A stretch of DNA of 64,000 nucleotides from Gerris lacustris (Eukaryota; Arthropoda; Insecta; Hemiptera; Gerridae), in contig OX578284.1 of NCBI GenBank assembly GCA_951217055.1, positions 43,303,467-43,367,466 on the forward strand, in the 5' to 3' direction. Below are positions 37,601 to 40,320 of the stretch, one piece after another. The position numbers and the translations under genes are program-made. Position 1 is the first letter of the stretch, and each line of letters starts with the position of its first letter. A model generated the notes under the pieces. It was given only the letters and a program-made list of their open reading frames with translations. It did no database searches and was not told where the DNA came from.

Positions 37601-38352
37601 ATAATTAGTACACTCTTTTATAAAACCACACTGGTGTCTAACCAAAATAAACATTGTATGTTGTGGTTTGACAATTATTATAGATTATTTTAAATTAAAC
37701 CACCAATGTGTTTTTCTGTAAGTGTGTGCCAATTATCATTATTTTTTATTACCACAAAATATCGGCCAATACCTCCAACATTCTACGTTTAGTGGTTTCC
37801 GAGGTTTAGTAATAAATAGGTAATTAGGCTTTAAAAGTTGCACATTAATGGCTGCCATTTTGAAAATGTGTGAGTATTAAGGAATAAAGCCATAATAGTA
37901 TTTTGCCAGGGGTGGGCGTGGGGGTGTGTGACGATTATTATTTTAGTTAAAACAGTTACCACAAAGAATGGATAAGCCTATAAAGAACATACACAAACCC
38001 TTGTTGACTTTATATATAAATTTGTGTGTGTTTTCTATACCTTTAATCTATATTAATAAAATGGATACATTGAAGTATGTTAAAATAATTTATAATATTT
38101 TTAAAGGTGGAGATGTACAGTAAGAGAAGAATAGAAGAATTTATAAGAGAAAGTGGTCGTGCGTTACGGAAATCACCTTCAACTTCTTATGCTTCCGACA
38201 CTTCAGATCGAAGTATCGATCGTTTACCCTCAGAAACAGCAGTTCTTCATTTGTTTGTCCCAACTCCCTCGACTAGGGTTTACTTTCTTAGTCTGCTCAG
38301 CTTAGCCAAAAGACATCGCTCCAGCCTTGGTTTCGATATCATTTCTGGATAA
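606..38352 (+). CDS. Vps13B: Vps13B (3' part, 35 exons, 5' partial): bridge-like lipid-transfer protein
   Basis: Spliced gene truncated by the left window edge. Exons: 606-731, 1878-2040, 2546-2748, 3782-3998, 4333-4429, 4961-5129, 5933-6121, 6398-6543, 7406-7545, 8633-8953, 9510-9712, 10795-11073, 11783-11930, 12013-12418, 12572-12730, 13667-13793, 15788-16028, 16788-16873, 19450-19628, 19747-19975, 21015-21182, 21291-21446, 22146-22351, 22570-23003, 23451-23594, 25102-25290, 26598-26914, 27052-27229, 29009-29221, 29918-30340, 30482-30661, 31896-32066, 32335-32519, 33362-33661, 38107-38352. All introns are GT-AG, phases agree at every junction, and the sum is 7,338 nt (2,445 codons plus TAA). 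Marks of VPS13B: 'KIMAWTYPAPRAIT', 'RFGQMGTIEDVV', 'GWAIGSVELLGAPAGLARSV', 'TRPLSGAAELLALTGQG'. Known of the family: VPS13 proteins are rod-shaped lipid channels at membrane contacts; VPS13B acts at the Golgi and endosomes and its loss causes Cohen syndrome in humans. By comparison with the family, fragment residues about 700-1500 are the VAB region, about 1950-2260 the C-terminal helical region, and about 2265-2445 the PH-like domain. The chorein domain is outside the window. Symmetric exons of intact phase could still be missed. Confidence 0.95.
732..1184. other. Vps13B intron sequence before the pogo-like element
   Basis: No gene recognised. 800-990 keeps a fairly open, repeat-like reading frame ending in an acidic stretch, but I cannot assign it. 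Confidence 0.4.
1185..1820. mobile_element. pogo/Tigger-like nonautonomous element (636 bp)
   Basis: Terminal inverted repeats begin CAGTGTAACCCCTCTTAACC and match their reverse complement at 1801-1820. Both ends are flanked by TA (1183-1184 and 1821-1822), the target duplication of pogo/mariner elements. Near both ends the text 'GGATCAACCGG' recurs. Internally there is a 45-bp T run and a G run, and no transposase frame. Confidence 0.85.
1250..1294. repeat. Poly-T tract (45 T)
   Basis: Uninterrupted T homopolymer inside the pogo-like element. Confidence 0.95.
1878..2040 (+). CDS. Vps13B: Vps13B exon b
   Basis: Phase 0 in, phase 1 out. Polypyrimidine acceptor 'ttgttttcag', donor 'actg|gtaaac'. 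Residues about 43-97, with 'SELYERHGSRLTTVPGSRLE'. A pogo-like element ends 57 bp upstream of the exon. Confidence 0.88.
2041..2545. other. Vps13B intron, nothing recognised
   Basis: AT-rich; no repeat signature or reading frame that I can support. Confidence 0.4.
2546..2748 (+). CDS. Vps13B: Vps13B exon c
   Basis: Phase 1 in, phase 0 out; residues about 97-164. Acceptor 'tgtatgtag', donor 'gag|gtaata'. Contains a hydrophobic beta-strand-like stretch 'SLALTVIVAPPIT', as expected of the lipid-channel rod. Confidence 0.9.
2802..3127. mobile_element. pogo-like MITE (326 bp)
   Basis: Left end CAGTAGAACCCCTCATATCC; right end is its inverted copy with a few mismatches (CGGATATGAGAGGTTCTACT). Flanking TA at 2800-2801 and 3128-3129. 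No coding capacity. TIR differs from the 1185 element, so this is a separate family. Confidence 0.82.
3228..3510 (-). pseudogene. LTR-retrotransposon aspartic protease relic
   Basis: The minus-strand frame at 3302-3496 carries the retropepsin active-site motif 'ALVDSGA' followed by strand-rich sequence. Beyond a frame break at about 3305, another frame carries a 'DVLLGVD' element typical of the second half of the domain. No LTRs, integrase or reverse transcriptase are visible nearby, so this is an isolated, broken fragment of a Ty3/gypsy- or BEL-type element. Confidence 0.65.
3782..3998 (+). CDS. Vps13B: Vps13B exon d
   Basis: Phase 0 in, phase 1 out; residues 165-236. Begins 'VNIISEIDLTVDIEQVKLLF', a strand-rich rod motif, and ends in a polar linker with 'SDSGVESVDESFQTARR'. 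Confidence 0.92.
4060..4115. repeat. Fragment shared with the 16.1-kb SINE-like repeat
   Basis: About 45 bp around 'ctatgtctttgggttttgca' match, inverted, the segment at 16.11-16.15 kb. Too short to classify on its own. Confidence 0.45.
4333..4429 (+). CDS. Vps13B: Vps13B exon e
   Basis: A short 97-nt exon, phase 1 in and phase 2 out. It begins 'EMIEIPVNSIGVKSSSAIS' and is rich in Ser and Ile. Donor 'aag|gtctgt' is slightly weak, but the phase fit on both sides supports it. Confidence 0.82.
4430..4960. other. Vps13B intron with poly-A tract
   Basis: Contains an A run of about 23 at 4596-4618. No element ends or gene recognised. Confidence 0.4.
4961..5129 (+). CDS. Vps13B: Vps13B exon f
   Basis: Phase 2 in, phase 0 out; residues about 269-325. 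Carries 'TVPIDVLITTKALIIKLY', which resembles the VPxDVLxT strand of vertebrate VPS13B. Confidence 0.92.
5130..5932. other. Vps13B intron with poly-C tract
   Basis: Contains a C run at about 5463-5480. The rest is unremarkable, with no recognised repeat. Confidence 0.4.
5933..6121 (+). CDS. Vps13B: Vps13B exon g
   Basis: Phase 0 at both ends, 63 codons, residues 326-388. Contains 'GSLYEIEMKHGSCGHLVDK' and ends 'FISTTQGIRSPT' before donor 'act|gtaagt'. Confidence 0.92.
6398..6543 (+). CDS. Vps13B: Vps13B exon h
   Basis: Phase 0 in, phase 2 out. Contains 'VDVEFGRPIKFLFKTSSID' and a short helical segment 'LYDLKNLLLSTFDLPDSLI'. Confidence 0.9.
6544..7405. other. Vps13B intron, AT-rich
   Basis: A short direct repeat 'tactgtatatgtactaataa' occurs twice at 6942-6990. 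Nothing else supported. Confidence 0.4.
7406..7545 (+). CDS. Vps13B: Vps13B exon i
   Basis: Phase 2 in, phase 1 out; residues about 437-483. Acceptor 'tttgttttag', donor 'cctg|gtatgt'. Contains 'SIFLVNTKQIVLDFQILEP'. The reading frame stays open upstream of the acceptor, but that part looks intronic. Confidence 0.85.
7877..8110. mobile_element. PIF/Harbinger-like MITE with internal tandem units (234 bp)
   Basis: Ends AGGCCCCCATACACGGTCAA and the inverted copy, flanked by TAA (7874-7876, 8111-8113), the target duplication of PIF/Harbinger. Inverted arms of about 35 bp include 'caaaatgtttgt'. A unit of about 65-80 bp beginning 'ccatacacggtcaaaatg' is repeated internally three times. Confidence 0.8.
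8633..8953 (+). CDS. Vps13B: Vps13B exon j
   Basis: 321-nt exon, phase 1 in and out; residues about 484-590. Carries 'GCLLSVGGVSLTGEW' and 'SAVCLSACNPEPRLVAGPW', followed by a hydrophilic helical tail. Confidence 0.93.
8954..9509. other. Vps13B intron, nothing recognised
   Basis: No transposon ends seen. 9235-9360 reads openly for a short stretch but resembles nothing I know. Confidence 0.4.
9510..9712 (+). CDS. Vps13B: Vps13B exon k
   Basis: Phase 1 in, phase 0 out; residues about 591-658. 'RDDLQAGAFQFV' and 'PYQVIFPSKKIMAWTYPAPR' align by eye with the family's xLRAGxFQYV and MTWRYPxPR motifs, one of the clearest VPS13B signatures. Confidence 0.95.
9986..10728. mobile_element. PIF/Harbinger-like nonautonomous element (743 bp)
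   Basis: Inverted ends share 'ATTTACACT' and 'CTTTGGAGGTTCATC' over about 37 bp, flanked by TAA (9983-9985 and 10729-10731). The interior has a short open frame without a recognisable transposase. The TIR family differs from the 7877 element. Confidence 0.75.
10795..11073 (+). CDS. Vps13B: Vps13B exon l (entry to VAB region)
   Basis: 93 codons, phase 0 at both ends; residues 659-751. Contains 'SVRVSIEYFECGVWRHW' (family SLEYWD-like), 'AATWRAFI', and 'MVPFLNLRLDLHSLQ'. Confidence 0.94.
11074..11782. other. Vps13B intron with unassigned open segment
   Basis: An open frame of 79 codons at 11366-11605 includes 'GILLDESEPHIPLNTVIKFE'. It looks like the remnant of a coding repeat, but I cannot name it, and it does not fit the Vps13B frame or splice sites. 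Confidence 0.35.
11783..11930 (+). CDS. Vps13B: Vps13B exon m
   Basis: Phase 0 in, phase 1 out; residues 752-800. Contains 'VCTLFLEPIQAFYTYWQ', matching the family's SFREPxMYLRQW-type strand pair. Confidence 0.92.
12013..12418 (+). CDS. Vps13B: Vps13B exon n
   Basis: Phase 1 in, phase 2 out; residues about 801-936. Starts only 82 bp after the previous exon. The middle is a Ser/Thr/Asn-rich, probably disordered insert; it ends 'PYIVCNDSAAPIR', the conserved VAB-repeat strand (I/V-CND-S). Confidence 0.94.
12572..12730 (+). CDS. Vps13B: Vps13B exon o
   Basis: Phase 2 in and out; residues about 936-989. 'RFGQMGTIEDVVLDPLCC' and 'NFYSWRSAKQQTLLRFSL' match the RFGQ..YSWRS block of VPS13B. Donor 'cga|gtaagt' is a consensus site. 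Confidence 0.95.
12800..13063 (-). other. Unassigned minus-strand open frame in intron
   Basis: 87 codons, with 'IAHMLIQIQGYVSDLIVTP' and 'GAVSLVYRDLTGNG'. It adjoins a SINE and may be a retroelement fragment. No motif identifies it. Confidence 0.25.
13068..13218 (-). mobile_element. tRNA-derived SINE (minus strand)
   Basis: Reads on the minus strand with a pol III B box (AGTTCGAATCCC, 13157-13168) preceded by an A-box-like 'GGTTAGCACACTCG'. Its downstream part 'GTGAGACATGTTTCACACTG' is shared with the plus-strand copy near 43.0 kb. Confidence 0.7.
13667..13793 (+). CDS. Vps13B: Vps13B exon p
   Basis: Phase 2 in, phase 0 out. Contains 'GAWTEGICLDEERIFRIELE', the WSEPFSVD-like strand of a VAB repeat, then 'NRIVILLVTVKHL'. 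Confidence 0.93.
14081..14428. mobile_element. Nested inverted-repeat elements (outer MITE)
   Basis: Outer arms 'aatatgtggtcggctaagta' and 'catctgcgggaca' at the left are matched by their inverted copy at 14393-14428. A second inverted-repeat element sits inside (14137-14323). No coding sequence. Confidence 0.6.
14137..14323. mobile_element. Inner foldback MITE
   Basis: Arms of about 65 bp beginning 'tggacaatgtgattttcat' pair with 14262-14323 at high identity, leaving a short loop. Sits within the outer element at 14081-14428, so it inserted later. Confidence 0.65.
14672..15486 (-). mobile_element. hAT-family element (815 bp) with decayed transposase end
   Basis: TIRs CAGGGGTGCCCAACCTTTT and its inverted form, with a perfect 8-bp target duplication GTCTAATT at 14664-14671 and 15487-15494. 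On the minus strand at about 15050-15325 it reads 'LPNEDFKNLKMFARTMFSVF', 'GSTYICELTFSKMNYI', a stop, then 'SSLTDEHLKSLLMIGTTKFE', which is the hAT C-terminal dimerisation domain of Charlie/ZBED5-like transposases. The rest of the transposase is missing. A G run lies at 14754-14765. Confidence 0.92.
15788..16028 (+). CDS. Vps13B: Vps13B exon q
   Basis: Phase 0 in, phase 1 out; residues 1032-1111. Begins 'VVVGGQLLMFNMLDSPGVEC' (compare family IICGRQIICSYL). The preceding 2-kb intron contains nested inverted-repeat elements and a hAT element. Confidence 0.93.
16088..16330 (-). mobile_element. tRNA-type SINE (minus strand)
   Basis: Inverted B box 'GGGATTTGAACC' at 16296-16307, with the 'tgtgaagaggcc' tail motif seen in the other SINEs downstream of it on the minus strand. 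Bounded at the left by a G run (16090-16103). Confidence 0.55.
16405..16560. repeat. Interspersed repeat R1, copy 1
   Basis: Shares 'tgtctgtcgctcaatttttg' followed by 'caaaccaacat' and 'aaatttgtatggtaggtcat' with copies at 28.3, 49.7 and (part) 58.9 kb. No coding capacity. Confidence 0.75.
16788..16873 (+). CDS. Vps13B: Vps13B exon r
   Basis: Smallest exon (86 nt), phase 1 in and phase 0 out. Encodes 'PLEDKDQYVSAWCQIVQEEG', an IYVWC-type strand of the family. Confidence 0.88.
17076..18235. mobile_element. 1.16-kb inverted-repeat element with 5S-like segment
   Basis: Arms (17076-17170 and 18120-18235) share 'agcagctttcagccttcaaa' followed by 'aggcc', and 'gtgcctattgcgg'. Between them lie an inner palindrome (about 17176-17268, centred on 'catgttggggatcgac' / 'tcgatctccgacatg') and AT-rich filler with 'gttgaaatttggttcgaatg'. 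At the right end it carries a minus-strand 5S rRNA-like piece. Superfamily not identified. Confidence 0.6.
17989..18032 (-). other. 5S rRNA-like segment inside repeat
   Basis: On the minus strand 'GGTCAGTACTTGGATGGGTG' followed by 'ACCG', preceded by 'AAGCAGCATTGGACGT'. This matches by eye the 3' half of eukaryotic 5S rRNA (AAGCAGCGTCGGGC / GGTTAGTACTTGGATGGG). The A and C boxes of the 5' half were not found, so it is a fragment and not a gene. Confidence 0.65.
18398..19030 (-). mobile_element. hAT-type nonautonomous element, copy 1 (633 bp)
   Basis: Ends CAGGGCTCGATTT and AAATCGAGCACTG, flanked by an 8-bp duplication ATAATAAT (18390-18397, 19031-19038). Same family as 60573-61331 but in the opposite orientation; shared interior includes 'ggcggaacggcgttcc' and 'aaacccacctgattgc'. 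Carries G runs at 18915-18930 and 18956-18975. Confidence 0.88.
19450..19628 (+). CDS. Vps13B: Vps13B exon s
   Basis: Phase 0 in, phase 2 out; residues about 1141-1200. 'VILSPIYLLRSYLPCESSVV' corresponds to the VFSPLFIMRSHLP block, a strong VPS13 marker. Confidence 0.95.
19747..19975 (+). CDS. Vps13B: Vps13B exon t
   Basis: Phase 2 in, phase 0 out; residues about 1200-1276. A Gly/Pro-rich opening is followed by 'LLELADIQSHLVTDWPPISS'. The preceding intron is only 118 bp. Confidence 0.93.
19976..21014. other. Vps13B intron with probable RT-tail relic
   Basis: 20.08-20.28 kb read on the minus strand gives 'LTWNAQGRRRVGGTQEIKRR'-like text, resembling the Arg-rich tail after the reverse transcriptase of some non-LTR elements. 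Weak evidence. The rest is AT-rich. Confidence 0.35.
21015..21182 (+). CDS. Vps13B: Vps13B exon u
   Basis: 56 codons, phase 0 at both ends. 'MVELQPWALLVNTTGFHVYL' matches the LLPWALLINxS core of the last VAB repeat and 'VVAPPQLL' the following IIPP strand. Confidence 0.95.
21291..21446 (+). CDS. Vps13B: Vps13B exon v
   Basis: 52 codons, phase 0 at both ends. The frame stays open through the 108-bp intron, so an intron-retained product is conceivable, but both splice sites are good ('ttg|gtacat', 'ttttcaaag'). Contains 'FKLGVDLESSGVQLSSDIEL'. Confidence 0.86.
21690..22010 (-). mobile_element. Non-LTR retrotransposon C-terminal relic
   Basis: On the minus strand, in shifting frames, it reads 'WLRVGHMLRKI', 'GRGGPHRTWQRTIMDELRIQ' and 'GCTWSEEKTMTANRE', the WxGHVLRM...RGRPRxTWRR...G.SW...A.DR tail that closes the ORF of RTE/CR1-like elements. 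No intact reverse transcriptase remains. Confidence 0.65.
22146..22351 (+). CDS. Vps13B: Vps13B exon w
   Basis: Phase 0 in, phase 2 out; residues 1385-1453. 'RLLHACSTFSIINLSSYDLN' and 'VAPLLVF' match the family's ISIxNxTPYxI and YKP elements. Confidence 0.92.
22570..23003 (+). CDS. Vps13B: Vps13B exon x
   Basis: Largest exon (434 nt), phase 2 in and phase 1 out. Contains a Ser/Pro/Thr-rich disordered segment, then 'ALTVVIQTTNGQTYITVDDQ' and 'PQLVIHNESGVNLTVTKA', matching the PRVIIHN block of VPS13B. Confidence 0.95.
23451..23594 (+). CDS. Vps13B: Vps13B exon y
   Basis: Phase 1 in and out; residues about 1598-1645. Contains 'DWEWRLTVPNNRQAYYFFGH'. Donor 'aata|gtaagt' is consensus. Confidence 0.9.
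23595..24284. other. Vps13B intron sequence, nothing recognised
   Basis: AT-rich sequence before the foldback element. A minus-strand open frame at 23877-24143 shows no recognisable motif. Confidence 0.35.
24285..24816. mobile_element. Long-TIR foldback element (532 bp)
   Basis: Begins ACAGGGTGGTGCAGCGG and ends with the inverted CGCCACCCTGT. Arms of about 180 bp share 'taatactagag', 'gcaaaaatgtggaag', 'acataagtcaaa' and 'aaatgacgcc' in inverted order. The loop of about 150 bp is non-coding. Superfamily unclear. Confidence 0.78.
25102..25290 (+). CDS. Vps13B: Vps13B exon z
   Basis: Phase 1 in and out; residues about 1646-1708. Begins 'SWSNSISVVGSTSGRLVTVP' and has 'TIHVKLTPANQRIVAASD', like the FITVAPEGKAG strand of the family. 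Confidence 0.92.
25394..25567. repeat. Compound hairpin in Vps13B intron
   Basis: Arms 'agagattttgtg...attacagggatcatt' (25394-25470) pair with 25505-25567. Within it, 'ggagttgctcatgat' pairs with 'atcatgagcaactcc' to make an inner stem. About 100 bp downstream of an exon donor. Confidence 0.75.
25568..26594. other. Vps13B intron with T and A homopolymers
   Basis: T run at 25613-25636 and A run at 26295-26318; 'aaacattatattt'-type AT repeats at 25938-26010. No gene. Confidence 0.5.
26592..26597 (+). promoter_or_regulatory. NAGNAG tandem splice acceptor
   Basis: TAGCAG immediately before the exon at 26598. Either AG keeps the frame; the upstream choice adds one Ala codon. Confidence 0.7.
26598..26914 (+). 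CDS. Vps13B: Vps13B exon aa
   Basis: Phase 1 in, phase 0 out; residues about 1709-1814. The acceptor is a tandem TAGCAG (26592-26597), so the exon may also start at 26595 with one extra Ala and no frame change. Encodes an acidic Glu/Ser-rich segment, then 'ELKNITMVLCSEAPNGYQWV'. Confidence 0.9.
27052..27229 (+). CDS. Vps13B: Vps13B exon bb
   Basis: Phase 0 in, phase 1 out. 'VSELQLDNEEYQRGGYDFGV' is the VPS13-family ...GDLQLDNQLY... motif, which is highly diagnostic. Confidence 0.96.
27230..28289. other. Vps13B intron, nothing recognised
   Basis: AT-rich with no identified repeat ends before the R1 copy that follows. Confidence 0.4.
28290..28680. repeat. Interspersed repeat R1, copy 2
   Basis: Begins 'ttccgagcttaccaaaggta' and contains the R1 core 'ctgtctgtcgctcaattttt'. 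It extends about 200 bp beyond the core with 'catttatttacacctatatc' and 'tctgatttttatgaaatttg', shared with copy 3 at 49.7 kb. Confidence 0.75.
29009..29221 (+). CDS. Vps13B: Vps13B exon cc
   Basis: Phase 1 in and out; residues about 1874-1944. 'QAFIEDVYVTRLKEQMAKML' corresponds to the ARLYVEDTFVYYIKTL helix, followed by a variable polar linker. Confidence 0.93.
29222..29917. other. Vps13B intron, nothing recognised
   Basis: AT-rich, no element ends or open frame of note. Confidence 0.4.
29918..30340 (+). CDS. Vps13B: Vps13B exon dd
   Basis: Phase 1 in and out; residues about 1945-2085. An acidic linker ('EEDDELFNVSDSEAEQE') precedes 'LELSRPLRLRTFSISAVCVT' and 'FYIALDNSPLHFASFERKD', the PVNLLVSIHAS..YIASDHTPLSFSVFER block of VPS13B. 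Confidence 0.97.
30482..30661 (+). CDS. Vps13B: Vps13B exon ee
   Basis: Phase 1 in and out. 'GWAIGSVELLGAPAGLARSV' is the invariant C-terminal VPS13 motif (GWxxGSLDILGSPAxLxxxx), then 'GPTGFFTGFLHGSASLMKHL', an amphipathic lipid-facing segment. Confidence 0.97.
31005..31285 (+). mobile_element. pogo/Tigger element fragment with DNA-binding region (281 bp)
   Basis: Inverted ends CAGTAACCCCTTGATATC and CAATAATCCCTTGATATC; right flank TA (left flank TG, probably mutated). The plus-strand frame from 31063 reads 'RLERMEKALKPWVEDQTRKN', the CENP-B/Tc5-type helix-turn-helix of Tigger transposases ('EKxLxxWIEDQTxxN'). Catalytic DDD domain absent. Confidence 0.78.
31896..32066 (+). CDS. Vps13B: Vps13B exon ff
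   Basis: Phase 1 in and out; residues about 2146-2202. 'SRTLDRLTLQDEDLKYAEEM' matches ARNMDRLSLDEEHYxRQEEW. Donor is 'ctcg|gttaga'. Confidence 0.95.
32335..32519 (+). CDS. Vps13B: Vps13B exon gg
   Basis: Phase 1 in, phase 0 out; residues about 2203-2264. 'GGVGGLAQKPMEY' and 'TRPLSGAAELLALTGQGLLA' match the AGIVDQPM and TKPIGGAAELVSQTGYGIL motifs of the family. Confidence 0.97.
32520..33361. other. Vps13B intron, weak inverted repeat
   Basis: 'gagttgtaacttttga' at 32957 and its imperfect inverse near 33154 may be the ends of an old element. No flanking duplication seen. Confidence 0.3.
33362..33661 (+). CDS. Vps13B: Vps13B exon hh (PH-like domain, first half)
   Basis: 100 codons, phase 0 at both ends; residues 2265-2364. 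Contains 'SRLRYSWKYLSSDEVLLAAV' and 'CIALLTTQRLCLVDSRD', the strands of the C-terminal PH-like domain (family LLLTSEVLFVVS). Confidence 0.94.
34308..34440. repeat. Interspersed repeat R2 fragment
   Basis: Contains 'actgggctgattttgacgaa' followed by 'atttggc'. The part 'gggttattctcaaataaactgtcac' recurs inverted at 35883-35925, so it frames a 1.5-kb interval. Confidence 0.6.
34695..35725. repeat. Iterated GTCACGCGAGTGAC near-palindromes
   Basis: Five sites: 'gtcacgggagtgacg' (about 34701), 'gtcacgcgagtgacg' (34892), 'ctcacgagtgac' (35050), 'ttcacgcgagtgacg' (35065) and 'cgtcacttgcgtgac' (35711). The interval lies between the R2 inverted copies. No protein assigned to it. Confidence 0.6.
35883..36335. 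repeat. Interspersed repeat R2, longer copy
   Basis: About 450 bp similar to 49280-49715: shared 'gaaaaatctagttcctgaga', 'gagaggccg', 'tggaaaacac'. Non-coding. Confidence 0.7.
36387..36971 (+). mobile_element. Short exon-carrying repeat, copy A (585 bp)
   Basis: Same family as 59699-60276. In order: 'tttatctacgattgatac' start, 'attgcgcatgcgcg' box, a degenerate hairpin (about 36510-36560), 'atgagtgatttaagtg' start of a short coding stretch (36645) broken by a stop, an inverted 'tcgtagataaa', and a CpG-rich 3' hairpin (36835-36965). Confidence 0.75.
36972..38106. other. Remainder of Vps13B last intron
   Basis: AT-rich. Contains 'aaaatggctgccatctt' (about 37488) and 'aatggctgccattttgaaaa' (37848), a motif that recurs in repeats of this window. 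No gene. Confidence 0.4.
38107..38352 (+). CDS. Vps13B: Vps13B terminal exon
   Basis: 82 codons including TAA at 38350-38352; phase 0 in. 'VEMYSKRRIEEFIRESGRAL' matches the family's ERLSEQQYNRLVDYI helix at the end of the PH-like domain. The preceding intron of 4.4 kb is the longest in the window and is full of repeats. Confidence 0.92.
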   Translation: MEMYSKRRIEEFIRESGRALRKSPSTSYASDTSDRSIDRLPSETAVLHLFVPTPSTRVYFLSLLSLAKRHRSSLGFDIISG

Positions 38353-39599
38353 TACCAATACATAATTAAATAATAATAAAAAAAGCAATTTGTAACATTG
38401 AGGACCATGTTAGTATTCATATTTGATAAAAACATACATTTGTATTTTTATCAAAATAATATTACTACCGATAATTCAATTAATTATTTAGAATAAAGGG
38501 ATCAAGTTTAGTAAGAAATAAACTGAATAAATCTATAATATAATAAAATCACACCAAAAATTAAATTCTAAATAATATCTTTATTAAATTGTTCCAAATT
38601 ACATCGGATATTGGTGGTTAATTATTGCATGGAATTTCTTAGCATTTAATAAGTGAAATTCATGTGTATTTAAAATTCTAAAGTAATATTATGAAATTCC
38701 ATTATCTATTTATAAAATGTCAAACATATTATAAAATTAAAATATGTATATAAATATGAGATTATAGTATATAAATATATAATTCCAATAATTAATATAC
38801 TATAAAATTCTAATTGTAAATATAAAATTTAAACCCATAATAATAAAATTTTAATTTATATATATAAAATTCTTCTAAAAAAATCAATTCTAAAATGAAA
38901 TTGGTTATTAAAAAGGTCTGTTTGTAGAATCTGTGATTGTTTAATGAAATATATATGTATAAAAATTTGACCAAATATCATTTAATTTCTCTACAGATTC
39001 TTTGGTGCCAATAATTATTTATAAAATACATACTTATTTGGTGCACATTTTAAATAATAATTGTTTTTTTTCCAAAACAGGTCATTTGCAAATTTTTTGT
39101 GTGTGTTAAATTTTAGAAATGGTGTTCTTTATGTGGAATATTTAGGTATTATAAAATTTAGATAATATCTCGTAACATTGCATTCCAATCTCCTAATTTG
39201 TTGTATCTGTAATTCTTCTTATACTTACAATAACTTATACTACAACATTTTGTAGCTGTTAATTGTACTTTAAATTGTTCAAACAAAGAAAACTTATTTG
39301 TTAATTATTGTTAGTGTGTGTATAAATGTTGGTTAACATTGCCATAGAAAAGCTTTTATAACAACCAAAATGTATTTGTTGTAGACTGTGATTAATTTGG
39401 GATTTTTTTTATATTGTCTAACTATTATGGGTATATGATGAACAAAATCAGCCAAATATTATTTGATAGGAAAGATTCCTTTGTCTTAATGGATCTGAAA
39501 CCGATATTTCATTTTTCTATGTGTAAAAGAGATTATGTTCTTTTATCTTTTAGTAAATTCTTCTAAAAATAGAAAAGATTAATGTCCTTTTGCCTGAAA
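38353..39599. other. Vps13B 3' UTR/downstream, AT-rich
   Basis: No gene; very AT-rich with many 'ataaaatt' motifs. The 3' UTR end cannot be fixed. Confidence 0.4.
38492..38531 (+). promoter_or_regulatory. Putative polyadenylation-signal cluster of Vps13B
   Basis: Three AATAAA hexamers at 38492, 38517 and 38526, 140-180 bp after the stop. AATAAA is frequent by chance in such AT-rich DNA and further ones follow, so the true 3' end could be later. Confidence 0.4.
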
Positions 39600-40320
39600 A
39601 GTAATTTTAAGCCAATGATTCATTCTTCTTTACAAATTAAAGATGATGTTCTTTTTTTTCTTTAAAGAGATCATTAAGTTAAAGGGACATCATTCTTCTT
39701 TACACAGAAGATGTGTCCATTTGTATTATCTGGTCATTAAGTTAAAGGGACATCATTCTTCTTACATGAAATATACGATATCCTTTAGTCTTTAAAGATC
39801 TTAAGTTAAAGAGGCATTGTTCTTCTAGATATATATTTGTCTCAACAGATCTTAAGTTTAAGGCATTGTTCTTCTATAATATATGTATCTTTATCTTATC
39901 AGATCTTAAGTTGAAGAGACATTGTTCTTCTATGCATATAAGATATGTATCTTTGTCTTACAGATCTTAAGTTAAAGGGTCATTGTTCTTCTATGCTTAT
40001 AAAAGATGTATATTTATCTTAACCGATCTTAAGTTGAAGAGGCATTGTTCTTCTATGCTTATAAAAGATGTATCTTTATCTTAACCGGTCTTAAGTTGAA
40101 GAGACATTGTTCTTCTATGCATATAAGATATGTATCTTTATCTTAACCGATCTTAAGTCAGAGTCATCGTTCTTCTATGCTTATAAAAGATGTATCTTTA
40201 TCTTAATTTGAAGAGGCGTTGTTCTTCTATGCATATAAGATGTCTCTTTATCTTAAAAGATCCTAATTTAATAATTTTTCTATAAACTAAGAAATTATGT
40301 TCCTTTGTCTTAAGAACTGT
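39600..40320. repeat. Minisatellite, about 62-bp period
   Basis: About 11 units, each with 'cattgttcttctatgc', 'tgtatctttatctta' and 'gatcttaagttgaag'. 'ttcttct' occurs at spacings of roughly 55-69 bp. Units at the left end are more diverged. Confidence 0.88.

Noticed and set aside
39600..40320. CRISPR-like array
   Set aside because: Units are tandem without unique spacers and the host is eukaryotic; it is a minisatellite.
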